DNA of 64,000 nt from Hexactinellida sp. DTS-2022 (GCA_028753945.1 JAPNXP010000001.1:7678501-7742500), one strand, 5' to 3'. Positions 42,674-52,387 are shown, counted from the first letter of the stretch. Numbers and translations: made by a program. The notes: a model not told the origin generated them from the sequence alone.

Positions 42674-43390
42674 CTAAGCAGAGGAAGGATCGAAGCTGTG
42701 ATATATTCTTTGGCGCCGGGGCGTCAGATATAGCACGAATTTCTTCTCACTTGGTTTAAGGCCTTCTGCATTAATCACATGGCCCAGGTATTCCACCGAG
42801 GGCAAGAGAAAAACGCACTTATTCCGTTTGAGACGAAGCCCAGCATCATTCAGACGCGTAAAAACTTTCTTCAAGTTGGTTAAATGTTCTCCTGTCACGA
42901 GAATGTCGTCTAAGTAAACACAGACATGGGGTAGGTCCCGTAATACTCCTTCAATTGTCCTCTGGAAAATGGCAGGTGCCGCTGATACTCCAAAAGGTAG
43001 ACGTGTGTATTGGTATAAACCCCTTTTAGGGTTAATTAATCGTAGTTAATACCTTGGAATGTTCTTCTAAGGGTACCTGTAAATATGCATGAGCTAGGTC
43101 CAGCTTGGAAAACAACTTCCCTCCCGATAGGGTCCTGAACAAATCGTTGATAAGGGGCAAAGGGTAAGTATCGACTTGTGCATACCGGTTAACTGTTACT
43201 TTATAGTCCCCACAAATTCGTATTGACCCGTCACGTTTCACAATCGGAACAATTGGGGCTGCCCACTCGGAATAACGGACTGGTTCTATGACTCCCTGAG
43301 TTACTAGTCGATCAAGTTCATTTTCAACCCTTTTCCGAAGCGCAAATGGTACTGTTCTTGCCTTGCAGTATTTTAGAGAAGCTGTAGTAC
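42674..43390 (-). pseudogene. Gypsy reverse transcriptase
   Basis: The first part (43032-43390) has VIEPVRYSEWAAPIVPIVK, SIRICGDYK and FSKLDLAHAYLQVPL. After a frameshift near 43035 (CCCCTTTTAGGG) the second part carries LPFGVSAAPAIFQ and the YLDD active site at 42905-42916, then the thumb (LRLKRNKCVFLLPSVEYLGH). A further shift follows near 42720. Active-site residues are present. Confidence 0.93.
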
Positions 43391-43394
43391 CAAG

Positions 43395-43926
43395 AATAAT
43401 CTTCGCTTTGACTCCTGTCATACAACCTAACTCCTCTTTGAACAAAATCTGAATAACGTTCCAAAAGTTCCTGGATTCCATCAGTTAAGCGAACGTGGTT
43501 GAGTTGTAACCAATCCAGTTTGATACTTTTTAACCAATCCCTTCCAAGGAGACTTGGCCCATTACCCTTGACTACTAACAATGATAACTTATACTCTTGG
43601 TTGTAAAGGGATACTTTCACTTCGATTTGGCCAATAACATTAATTTTCTCGCCCGTATACGTTCGGAGCTTAACCAAGGAGTGTTTGATTGGGGGTCGAA
43701 TTCCATGGAGCCATAAGCGATCGTAAGTTTCGTAACTTATCAGGGACAAAGTTGCGCCAGTATCCACTTCCAGGGAGAGATCCTGACCGTTTACTAGAAC
43801 TGAAACTTGAAATGGTTGAGTTTTAGAATCTTTAACGTTGAATAGTGTATATTCTGACACTGAGTCTGTCTCTGAGTCAAACTCAGCTACCTGTAATTGG
43901 TGGGTGTCCCTTGGACGGTATTCCAC
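43395..43926 (-). pseudogene. Gypsy aspartic protease region
   Basis: LSLEVDTGATLSLISYE (active site DTGA, ~43741-43771) and SLLGRDWLKSIKLDW are the two landmark motifs. A frameshift near 43440 separates it from the reverse transcriptase. Confidence 0.88.
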
Positions 43927-44735
43927 TGGATTTCGCTCTTGCGATCTGGGCTTGCTCCTACATACTCTGGCTAAATGTCCAAGCTTGCCACAATTGTGAC
44001 ATTTCGCATCTTTGAATCTGCATTGCCCCCCCCATGCTTAGCTCCACATCTGAAACAGGTTTGCTTCCAAGGCTCCTGAGTCTTCTGTACTCGCCTCTTG
44101 TCTGCCGGACCCTTCATGAAATGGACTTCCTCCGCTTCTGAGTTCCCAATTCGATCCTTCATTAGAGGCTGGAGAGGCTGTGCTATGTGGATTGATTCAC
44201 TTCCTTGCCCAAGTAAATTTTGCGCATTCCTTTCTGCCACTTCCATTGCCTGAGCAAGATCGAAAGCCCTTTTGTATGTCAGATCTGGCTCCGACAGTAA
44301 TCTCCTTTGTATCCGGACATCGTTTATCCCACAAACCAGGCGATCGCGAAGCATATCCTGAAGGCTATCCCCAAATTGGCAATGCTCCGATATTTTCTTC
44401 AGCGCGTTTACATAGGCTGCAATTGACTCCTCTTGCTTCCGTGATCGCGAGTGGTATGTGAAACGTTGGACAATGACCGATGGCTTCGGTTCGACGTGGT
44501 CCTTGACCAACTGGACAATCTCGGCAAATGTTTTCTCCTTTGGTTTCTCAGGAACACAGAGGTTCTTTATTAATTGGTAAGTTTGTGGTCCACAGACACT
44601 GAGGAGGATTGCTTTCTGTTTGTTCTCAGTTGCAATCTCGTTTGCAGTGAAGTATTGCTGAAGCCGCTCCGTATAGGAGGTCCAATCTTCTCGACCGCTA
44701 TCGAATTCACCAGTGTTACCGTAAGGGATTGCCAT
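43927..44735 (-). pseudogene. Gypsy gag with two zinc knuckles
   Basis: Starts MAIPYGNTGEFDSGREDW at 44735, directly after the primer site. The capsid-like part (YHSRSRKQEESIAAYVNALK) is followed by a knuckle CFRCGAKH and, in another frame, CHNCGKLGHLARVC. The frame is lost in a run of eight C (44026-44033; one more would restore the first knuckle's spacing), so gag stops early at 43971 as given. Confidence 0.9.
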
Positions 44736-44737
44736 GA

Positions 44738-44757
44738 AATCCCACCTTCGTTGCCAA
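44738..44757 (-). promoter_or_regulatory. Primer binding site
   Basis: TTGGCAACGAAGGTGGG follows the 5' LTR end on the minus strand, three bases before the gag start region. The tRNA used is not identified here. Confidence 0.75.
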
Positions 44758-44852
44758 TGTAATAACTTTACAGGAAACAATATGGTAGTCGAATAGTTTA
44801 TCTAAAACAACACAAAGCCTAATTATTCTAGTACATATAGTAAACAGTAATG
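44758..44852 (-). repeat. Truncated 5' LTR of the Gypsy element
   Basis: Identical, apart from a change near 44793, to the first 95 bases (plus strand) of 40584-40745; then the sequence switches abruptly to a family A hairpin. Confidence 0.9.
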
Positions 44853-44863
44853 GAAAAAAATAA

Positions 44864-45370
44864 TCCAAAATTGGAGCCTGCGCCGACAGCATGTTCCTTT
44901 GGAGGCACTATCTATAAACCACCAACAAAATATAGTGCCACCAAAGGAACATGCGTCGGCACAGGCTGCAATTTTGGATTTTTTTTTCTCCGTAGACGGT
45001 GCCCTGCCCAGAGTTTTATAGTTGATGGGCTGAAACTTGGCGTATAGGTGCGATGGGACCGTCTAATTTGCACCTGGGGTTACGATTTTTGATTAACAAA
45101 TTTTGGACACATTTTTAACACCTTTTTAAGAATTTTTGGTCCATAACTCAAAAAATGTTATACTAAACCCTCAATTTTTATTTTACCATTGGATTCACCA
45201 TAAAATTCTGCGTCGGATGGGAGAAGACATAATTTAATAATGGGTTTAATTCATGCCACAATTGAGTTGCAAGTTTCCTTGTTTACTAACACTTCAGTTC
45301 AATTGAAAGTGTTTAATCTAATTCTATTGTTTCAACTTGTGATAATTATATTGATTCAACTAGTGAGATC
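44864..45370 (-). repeat. Family A hairpin and partial unit, inverted
   Basis: Complete hairpin at 44864-44978, then CTCCGTAGACGGTGCCCTG, CACCTGGGGTTACG and TTTGGACACATTTTTAAC, i.e. a family A unit on the minus strand that fades at about 45370 (CAACTAGTGAGATCG). It truncates the Gypsy LTR. Confidence 0.9.
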
Positions 45371-45650
45371 GAGTAGGCTTCTATTTTCCAATTGAAAACT
45401 AAGATTTTACATCCCATAACTACGACAGATTATGTGATTATATTTATTTCTCCGAGAATATTCTCGCACAATGGATACACTGACATATTTATTTATGATT
45501 AATTAAGTCAGTATATAACATAAATTAGCGTGCTTCGCTTGCTAGGTCGCTTCGCGGCATAACGCAACCACACACCAACCGCTTCGCGGTTGGACTGTGG
45601 TTTATAACTCCTAAAATTGATTATAAAGTTAAAAAAGGCCTAAATAGTAA
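45370..45650. repeat. AT-rich stretch with a GC mini-hairpin cluster
   Basis: 45460-45500 resembles family C (GAATATTCTCGCACAATGG against 2880). 45525-45600 holds CGTGCTTCGCTTGC, GGTCGCTTCGCGGC and AACCGCTTCGCGGTT, related to the GC hairpin clusters elsewhere. Confidence 0.65.
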
Positions 45651-46028
45651 TATTTAACAATGTGAAATTTTAATGATTACGTCATCATGTGATAATGAGT
45701 TAGCATAGTGGCGATCAGGTGTGACCAACGTGTCCGCATCATTAATGTCCGTGTTCTATTAAATTTTCAGAATTTTATCTCTTAAAGGGCGCGAATTATG
45801 TGCGATAAAGTGACTTTTCAGGGTTCTCGAAATGTGACAATGACGTCATAACTTGTCGAGGTGTGAGAAATCTTGAGTGGAAACCTCAACTTGTTGGCGG
45901 GTGCCAAAAGTTACCCCTCATATGCCAAAAATCACATATGGAAACCGTCCACTTTCTTCAATCAACTCTTAACATATAAACAATTATATACACATATAAA
46001 TACAGGTTTGTGTTTTAATAGTATAGAT
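45650..46028 (+). repeat. Family E repeat
   Basis: Direct copy of the 13980-14310 repeat, ending with TTTCTTCAATCAACTC and TGTGTTTTAATAGTATAGAT. The end AATAGTATAGAT is the insertion point of the next MITE. Confidence 0.85.
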
Positions 46029-46301
46029 CAGGGGTGTGCAACCTGCGGCCCGCAACGCTCTGTACTGCGGCCCGCGAAGCAATCCTGAACAATCACAGAT
46101 CTCACACTAAGGAACACATATGTGACCTTGTGACAATTATTAGAATTTTGTTCATTATTTCTCTTAGTCAAAACTTTAACAATGTTTTCTTCTAATGATC
46201 TAATCTAAATCTGAAGATTCGAAAACTATCCGAATCGCGGCCCGTGAACAGATCTGAGAAACACAATGCGGCCCAGGGATAAAAGACGTTGCACACACCT
46301 G
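46029..46301. mobile_element. 273 bp hAT MITE with exact 8 bp target duplication
   Basis: Ends CAGGGGTGTGCAACC and GTTGCACACACCTG, flanked by GTATAGAT (46021-46028 and 46302-46309). GCGGCCCG is repeated near both ends. The CAGGGGTGT...GCGGCCC terminus is a common hAT type in animals. Confidence 0.95.
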
Positions 46302-46309
46302 GTATAGAT

Positions 46310-46550
46310 AGATGCTTCCGATTTGTTTATTAGGGGTTATCGAGTGTTGAAATTTGACAGCCAAATTTATTATTTATTATTTATGACAAAATAATTTAAC
46401 TTAATAATTGTAAGTTGACATTGAAATTGGTGTTATACTGTAGTATAAATAATATTAATAATTATTTACTCTAATTAATTAAATATCATAAATCTCAGAG
46501 ATTATACGAGATAGAAACAAACTTCCAATTAATCAATTGATCCTTATGCC
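46310..46550 (+). repeat. Family C, outer part
   Basis: Matches 2620-2830 inverted (AGATAGAAACAAACTTCCAA, GGGGTTATCGAGTG). Continues after the nested MITE at 47017. Confidence 0.75.
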
Positions 46551-47016
46551 CAGGGGTGGTGAATCTGCTGTTAACAGCCATTTTGGCTCTTTGCTGTTAA
46601 CAGCTAAGAATTCGTCCCCAATTGGCATTCAACCATAACTGCATTTAAGTCGCCTTTAAGCTGTTAACAGCCAATGTGAGCTGTTAACAGCCAATTCTAG
46701 CTGTTAACAGCCAATTCTAGCTGTTAACAGCCAATTCTAGCTGTTAACAGCCAATTCTAGCTGTTAACAGCCAATTCTAGCTGTTAACAGCCAATTCAAG
46801 CTGTCAAATTCAATAATTTTATCAGTAAAAATTAAGGAAAAGGGACAATCAAAGAAAGTTATACTCAAAAATGTTTAGATTCGAATTGCATATCGTATTT
46901 ACATAACAGTGAAAATGAAACTAAATGGTTATAAATTAATATTTCAATTATTGCATTGTCAGCATCTAGCTGTTAACAGCCAGTGGCTGTTAACAGCTTG
47001 GCTGTTTCCATCCCTG
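46551..47016. mobile_element. 466 bp hAT-like MITE with a palindromic 20-mer array
   Basis: Ends CAGGGGTGG and CCATCCCTG, flanked by CTTATGCC on both sides (46543-46550 and 47017-47024). The empty site is seen in family C at 20885 (CCTTATGCCACATAAC). Inside, a 20 base unit CTGTTAACAGCCAATTCTAG occurs about seven times in a row (46660-46805), with more isolated copies near both ends. Its core GCTGTTAACAGC is a 12 base perfect palindrome. Confidence 0.95.
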
Positions 47017-47320
47017 CTTATGCCACATAACACCTCTATATATGGGTCTTGACACCTTGGGGTGATGATGACATCGTCAAAAAAATGTATTTTTACAATT
47101 TTGTGAATTAAATAGTTCGCATGGGTTGGTTGGAATTGGGTGAATACCCAACACGCACTTAAAAATGCTGAGTCATCACAGATTATATTCTTCTGAAACT
47201 TGAATATCTCTCAAATAAAGTGAGCTAAATGGAAACTTCCTACTCACTAAGGGTCGTTGCCTTTTGAAACACCTTTCTGAAATACTTTAACACCTTCATA
47301 GTGATGATGACATGTTGAAA
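47017..47320 (+). repeat. Family C, inner part
   Basis: Continues the copy interrupted by the MITE: CACATAACACCTCTATATAT, GGGTGAATACCCAACACGC, CACTAAGGGTCGTTGCC. It runs into a family A hairpin, as at 21190. Confidence 0.85.
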
Positions 47321-47326
47321 AAAAAT

Positions 47327-47438
47327 TCAAAATTGCAGCTGTGCCGACAGCATGTTCCTTTGGAGGCACTATCAATATACTACTTCCAGAATTTAGTGCC
47401 ACCAAAGGAACATGCGTCGGCACAGCTGCAATTTTGGA
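47327..47438. repeat. Family A hairpin
   Basis: Arms TCAAAATTGCAGCTGTGCC and GGCACAGCTGCAATTTTGGA, shorter-loop version without the GCCTG step. Confidence 0.9.
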
Positions 47439-47446
47439 TTCTTTTT

Positions 47447-47765
47447 TACTGTGCCGACTATACTATAGTATAGTGGCCATGTTCTAATCTTACTGCCTTT
47501 ATTATTACTGTGCCGACTATACTATAGTATAGTGGCCCAGTTCTAATCTCAGTGCCTTGGTTATTACTGTGCCGACTATACTATAGTATAGTGGCCCAGT
47601 TCTAATCTCAGTGTCTTGGTTAGTTATTACTGTACCGACTATACTATAGTATAGTGGCCCAGTATTGGTCTTAGTATTTTGGTATATTATTATTACTGTG
47701 CCGACTATACTATACTATAGTGGCCCAGTATTGGTCTTAGTGCTTAGGTTAGTTATTCTTATTAT
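47447..47765. repeat. Array of five family B mini-hairpins
   Basis: Modules start with GTGCCG (one GTACCG) at 47451, 47510, 47569, 47632 and 47699; steps of 59-67 bases. Each has the ACTATAGTATAGTGGCC core, except the last (ACTATACTATAGTGG, a one-step deletion). Confidence 0.92.
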
Positions 47766-48155
47766 TATTCTACGTAGCCACTCCACAGAACGGAGTTTTA
47801 TCAACTAAGAGCCCAAATTTTTAGGATGGGTGTCTCATGGGTTACATATGTGCACCTGGGGTTACGATTTTTGATTAACAAATTTTGGACACATTTTTGA
47901 CACCTTTCAAAATTTGTCTGGTCCATAACTAAAAAAATGTTATACTAAACCCCCAAATTTTATTTCATATTTGGATTCACCATGAAATTTTGCGTCTGAT
48001 GGGATAAGAAAATTTTCAATAAAGTGTTTAATTTCTGCCATAAATAGGGGTTAAAATTTCTTTGTTTACTCACACTTCAATTTCTGTAAAACTGTGAATT
48101 CTAATTCCATTGTTTCAACTTGTAATAATTATATTGATTTAACTTGTTAAATCCG
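47765..48155 (-). repeat. Family A partial unit, inverted
   Basis: TACGTAGCCACTCCACAG, GTGCACCTGGGGTTACG, TTGCGTCTGATGGGA and CCATTGTTTCAACTTG, ending at TTAACTTGTTAAATC where the next element starts. Confidence 0.88.
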
Positions 48156-48156
48156 A

Positions 48157-48986
48157 ATGGCGGATGTTTCGTCGTCGGAGGTTTCGTCGCCGGACTATTC
48201 GTCGCCGGACTATTCGTCGCGGATGTTTCGTCGCTTGGATGTTTCGTCGCTATTTACTCTATTATAGTGCAAGTTTAACTCTACTTATTAGTATAAGGGA
48301 TTATGCCACACATAATTTACAATATCGATATAAATGTAGCAACAAAATCTCAATACTTTAATGTTTATAAATACACGAGCCCTTTGGTCTCGGTCGCTTT
48401 GCGACGGGTCGGTGCTACGCACCTCAAGTTAACGGCCACTATGTGGCCTTACTCCCCACTAATTTTATTTTGTTGGTTTGGTATTTTTGGAATTGACTGT
48501 ACCAGGAATTAGTACTGTTAACTTTGGTATATTTGTTATTTTAGAATAGAGAATTTCTGGAACCAATAATCAGTTAATTAGTCTTTAGACATTATTTTTT
48601 AAGATTAGTTTAATAGAATTGTTTATCTCCTTTAGTAAACGACAATAAGAAAGGTTCACATTACAAACACACAACAATCCAGTTATATTAATCTAGATAT
48701 ACGTATTGAAAATATTATTACTGTGCCGACTATACTATAGTATAGTGGCCCAGTTCTAATTAATTCTATAAACTGTATTACCGAAAATGAAGCTGAAATA
48801 AATATTATAAAGAAAAATTATGTGCTATACCTACAATAACATTAGAAACGGCTTAAAAATTTTTGGAGTAATTAATAATCTTAATCGAAGAGACAGCAAC
48901 GAAACACCCGGCGACGAAACATCCAAGCGACGAAACATCCGCGACGAATCATCCGGCGACGAAACCTCCGACGACGAAACATCCGT
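48157..48986. mobile_element. ~830 bp element with GTTTCGTCG minisatellite ends
   Basis: The left end (48157-48245) is built of GGATGTTTCGTCG / CCGGACTATTCGTCG units, and the right end (48895-48986) is the same array inverted (GACGAAACATCC, GACGAATCATCC). Order of variants (GTCGGAGGTTTCGTCG, then GCTTGGATG) is the same in both arms. The interior carries a GC mini-hairpin cluster (48374-48452) and a single family B hairpin (48721-48760). No gene and no clear target duplication. Confidence 0.88.
48374..48452 (+). repeat. GC mini-hairpin cluster
   Basis: ACGAGCCCTTTGGTCTCGG, GGTCGCTTTGCGACGG, GGTGCTACGCACC and GGCCACTATGTGGCC. Closest to the copies at 28680 and 54463. Confidence 0.85.
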
Positions 48987-49382
48987 TTACCATCTAGTAT
49001 GTACTGTACTACATAGATTGAGGTGGGGAATTATCTTAGTTTAGTATAAATATCCCCTACAAAGTTAGGTGCCTGTAATTAAAAGTACATAAGTTGATTA
49101 GGAAAAATACTGTAATTTGTGTGTTTGCTTTCAATTTTTTAAAGAAGCTATTAAGAGTGAGTACTAATTTGTTATGCTGTTCTTTACTCTAATTCTAACA
49201 AAACTGTGATCAGATGTTTGTTTATTCTTAACAAAGGTGAAAGGTACGCAGTAGTATGTTGTAAAAGGAAAATAATAATCCTGGATCCCATCAATAAATA
49301 AATAATGTACAGTATTATGATAACTAATGCTACACTGGGCGTTTACCAATTTTTGCTAACAATAATAATTTATATAGAGTAG
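48987..49382. other. Non-coding stretch before the channel gene
   Basis: AT-rich; nothing recognised. Confidence 0.4.
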
Positions 49383-49553
49383 ACTCTCGTTAATACGACA
49401 CGATAAGGCGAAATTTTGGTTGATGAGTATATAAAGTTTAATTCCCCTAGCCTATACAAATGCATGAAAGTGACTCCAGTTAAAAATACGATTATCCAGA
49501 TAATATGAACAAGTTTTGCCGGTCCTTGGTGTTCGTATTGACGAGTCTATTTA
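49383..49553. mobile_element. ~170 bp pogo/mariner-like MITE
   Basis: AGACTCTCGTTAATACGAC on the left and GTTCGTATTGACGAGTCT on the right, flanked by TA. This is the end type of pogo/Tigger MITEs, like the larger element at 61102-61474. It ends about 80 bases before the channel start codon. Confidence 0.78.
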
Positions 49554-49626
49554 GTTAGATTTCAATAACTTAGTCAAGCAACTAAAAAGTTACTTATAAA
49601 ATTCAGCATAGTGCATTAGCTATCAG

Positions 49627-49672
49627 ATGCCCGATGGCGGATTGCGAAGGTATATCACTAATGAAGATAACT
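49627..49672 (+). promoter_or_regulatory. Overlapping upstream ATG of the channel gene
   Basis: ATGCCCGATGGCGG: an ATG seven bases before the channel ATG opens a short frame (MPDGGLRRYITNEDN) that ends at a TGA near 49670, inside the channel coding region. If it is in the mRNA it would lower initiation at the main ATG. The transcript start is unknown. Confidence 0.5.
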
Positions 49673-52387
49673 GAGGGGGGGGAAACAAAGGAAGATATAT
49701 TAGAAGTAAAGCCTTACCTCAATAAATATGTAGGATTACTATCAGAAAATCAAAATATAATCGAATGGAATGAAACCGAGCAAGACTATGCAGAATATAA
49801 TGATGTATTAAAACAATATAATATGCATAAACTTAAGAGAATGTTGCTGGGAGGTGCGCCTTATTTGTATGAAAATAAAAATTTATTTCCAATGCTAGAA
49901 GTCGCATTTTATTCCCGAGCTGATATAATGGAAATTATCCTTGAGAGACACGAGAATGAAGGAACTCCAGAAAACAATTATGTGTTTATAAGACAAACAA
50001 CGCGTGCTCTCAATGCAATTTGTAAAAATAACTGTGGAGATATAGCGCGGTTACTCATACAAGGAAGTGCACTAGTAACACCGAGTATACACCTGAACAA
50101 AGCTGCTAAGAACGGTTGTACAGCAGTATTGGATGAGATACTAACTCTAGACCCTACTATTCCAATCAATCCAGTGGACAAGGATGGTAATACACCTCTG
50201 CATAAAGCCATTAAGGGTAAAAAACCGCATACTGTCCAATACCTACTAAATCATAATGCCAATCCTAATCTCACAAACAATATAGGATACAACTCAGTTC
50301 ATATGGCATGTCAGTATGCTGATGAAGACATTCTCCATCTCCTCACTATGAGAGGTGGTGATGTTAAAGCTAGAGAACATGAAGGGAAAACTCCAGCATT
50401 GATCGCAGCAGAGAATGGGAAAGAAAGTTGCATCCACATTCTAGCAGCAGCAGGAGCTAGCTTAGATCAAAGGGACAATCAAGGAAATGCTCCATTGATC
50501 ATTGCAGCAAGTCACGGACATACTAATACAGTTAAACAATTGATTCTCAATGGTGCTTCATTTGATGTGGTAGATAACGAACGCTATGATGCACTCGAAA
50601 GAGCTATTATGAATAAAAACGATGGAGCAGCTGCCATGATAATTCGATTACATCCTAAAGTTGATTATATCAAATATTATTTAAAGGTAGGCGAAATAAG
50701 TTTGTTGAAGATTATACGTTATCGGCTAACTAAAACACTGAATGCACTACTGGACAGAATGGTAGTACAAAATGATCCGCTTAATTCAACTCATGGGATC
50801 GTGCGCACCCAGTATTTAGAAATTGATACTGACAATATAACTCCTAGTGATGGTGAATACCAAAAAAACAAAACATTTTTTCTTGAATGTATCGCTGGTA
50901 TATATGACGAAGAGATCGCTTATCACGGAACAATCCGTCTGCTTGTTGATGAGAAAATGAAAAAATTCGGATATCGCATTCTGGGTATCAAAATATTCTT
51001 TAATGTCATGTTTCTCTTGTCTCTAGCATATTCATTAATACTTGCAGCTTATGTGCCAATTCAACTCAACTTTTATGCCAAGGACACACTGAATCTCACT
51101 AGGATTCCCACTGAGTTGTTTGTATTGGGTTACTTTAGCTTTAGCGTTGTAACTGAAGGAGTGGAATTTTTCAGAGTAGCTAGACTAATGGACAGATATT
51201 TAAAAGATAAGAAAATGGAGAAAAGAAAAGAAAAAATACGTGACTCGACCGTAGAAAATGGATTACAAACAGATACTGAAAATTACAGCGATAAAATCGA
51301 TTATCCACTTACGCCTCAGAAGAAATGGTCAATCAAAAGAATATTGAACAACAATATTTTTATCCGTGTCTTTACTGATTATTTCCACGATCAATCCAAC
51401 TATCTGGATGTACTTGGTCTACTAACACTCTTCATTCTGATAATACTTCGTGTCACCACTCAACCAACTCAGTGGATATTCGCAACTTTAACATTCCTAA
51501 TAAACTCCCTAAGATCATTCAAGTTAATAGCACTCCTACCTCGTCTCGGTCCATACACTAATGTTATTTATAGAATCCTTGTTAACGATGTGCCATTGTT
51601 TCTAGCGCTTTTCGTCCTCACACTTCTCATCTTTACTGGCGGCTATTTTATCTCCCTAAGAACTCCTTACACTGTAGAAGGGTTTCTTAACGCTTCACTA
51701 AATCAGAATAGTGAACGTATACGCGGTGTCGATAATGAAGTACAGTGGGTGTTCCTATCTGCCCTGAGAATACTGTTGGAGGGTAACGTATACGAAGGCC
51801 AATACTTGTTTCGACAACTCAACTGGCTAGCTGCTTTGCTATATTTAGGATTCCTATTCCTAACAGTTGTTGTGTATCTTAACGTATTCATTGCTCAGCT
51901 ATCAAATACATACGGTACTGTTAGGAATAATGCAGTACGCACTTATGCATGGCAGAGACTTAACTTCATTGTACAAGTTCAGAGGACTTCTTTGCTTTCA
52001 TTATGCCTTGACTATAGGAAAATTTTCTTTATCAAAGATATCCCAATCACTAAAGAAGATATGTTTAAATATTATCAGGTCTATAATATCAAGAGTTTGA
52101 ACATTAAGAGTTTCACAAAAGAATTTGATGCGAATAGAGCGCTTTCATCAATTGAAAGTCAACAGAAGGTTACACGAACAGAAATTGTGAATATAAACAA
52201 AGCTGAAGGATCGAAGGTTGAACAAATCCAATCTCAATCTCAGCTAATTAAAACCCAGTCTCAAGAAATAAGAGAATTGAAAGATCGGATGGACAAACTT
52301 GTGAGCGACATGGATACTGTATTGGGAGATAGATTGGAGAAGTCGAGCCTAGCAATGTTGAGGATTATTGAAGAAAAGTTCAATTAA
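49634..52387 (+). CDS. Ankyrin-repeat TRP-like cation channel, 917 residues
   Basis: An intact single-exon frame. Residues ~115-345 hold about six ankyrin repeats (DGNTPLHKAIKGKKPHTVQY, GKTPALIAAENGKESCIHIL, GNAPLIIAASHGHTNTVKQL). Membrane segments by hydrophobicity: S1 ~450-476, S2 ~493-513, S3 ~590-607, S4 ~614-636, S5 ~653-674, a pore loop ~700-720 (WVFLSALRILLEGN) and S6 ~729-756 (LYLGFLFLTVVVYLNVFIAQ). A charged linker (520-560) lies between S2 and S3. The last ~80 residues form a coiled coil. This is the layout of TRPA/TRPV-type channels, which pass cations and act in sensing. A TRP box is not evident, so the subfamily stays open. The start at 49634 (ATGGCGGATTGC) is preceded by an overlapping out-of-frame ATG at 49627. 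Confidence 0.9.
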   Translation: MADCEGISLMKITEGGETKEDILEVKPYLNKYVGLLSENQNIIEWNETEQDYAEYNDVLKQYNMHKLKRMLLGGAPYLYENKNLFPMLEVAFYSRADIMEIILERHENEGTPENNYVFIRQTTRALNAICKNNCGDIARLLIQGSALVTPSIHLNKAAKNGCTAVLDEILTLDPTIPINPVDKDGNTPLHKAIKGKKPHTVQYLLNHNANPNLTNNIGYNSVHMACQYADEDILHLLTMRGGDVKAREHEGKTPALIAAENGKESCIHILAAAGASLDQRDNQGNAPLIIAASHGHTNTVKQLILNGASFDVVDNERYDALERAIMNKNDGAAAMIIRLHPKVDYIKYYLKVGEISLLKIIRYRLTKTLNALLDRMVVQNDPLNSTHGIVRTQYLEIDTDNITPSDGEYQKNKTFFLECIAGIYDEEIAYHGTIRLLVDEKMKKFGYRILGIKIFFNVMFLLSLAYSLILAAYVPIQLNFYAKDTLNLTRIPTELFVLGYFSFSVVTEGVEFFRVARLMDRYLKDKKMEKRKEKIRDSTVENGLQTDTENYSDKIDYPLTPQKKWSIKRILNNNIFIRVFTDYFHDQSNYLDVLGLLTLFILIILRVTTQPTQWIFATLTFLINSLRSFKLIALLPRLGPYTNVIYRILVNDVPLFLALFVLTLLIFTGGYFISLRTPYTVEGFLNASLNQNSERIRGVDNEVQWVFLSALRILLEGNVYEGQYLFRQLNWLAALLYLGFLFLTVVVYLNVFIAQLSNTYGTVRNNAVRTYAWQRLNFIVQVQRTSLLSLCLDYRKIFFIKDIPITKEDMFKYYQVYNIKSLNIKSFTKEFDANRALSSIESQQKVTRTEIVNINKAEGSKVEQIQSQSQLIKTQSQEIRELKDRMDKLVSDMDTVLGDRLEKSSLAMLRIIEEKFN

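Larger units (their letters stand above)
40584..44852 (-). mobile_element. Ty3/Gypsy LTR retrotransposon, decayed
   Basis: On the minus strand in order: truncated 5' LTR (44758-44852), primer site, gag, protease, reverse transcriptase, RNase H, integrase, polypurine tract and 3' LTR (40584-40745). Domain order (integrase after RNase H) is that of Gypsy. At least six frameshifts break gag-pol, so it is not autonomous. The 5' LTR is cut after ~95 bases by a family A unit that came later. Since the outer part of the 5' LTR is missing, the target duplication cannot be checked. It inserted into the unidentified gene at 40583. Confidence 0.95.

Noticed and set aside
40784-44780. Bacterial or viral contamination
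   Set aside because: Gypsy domain order, LTRs, primer site and polypurine tract, with animal repeats on both sides, show an endogenous retrotransposon.
46660-46805. Regular 20 base repeats resembling a CRISPR array
   Set aside because: No unique spacers: the units abut each other, lie inside a bounded hAT MITE, and the genome is animal.
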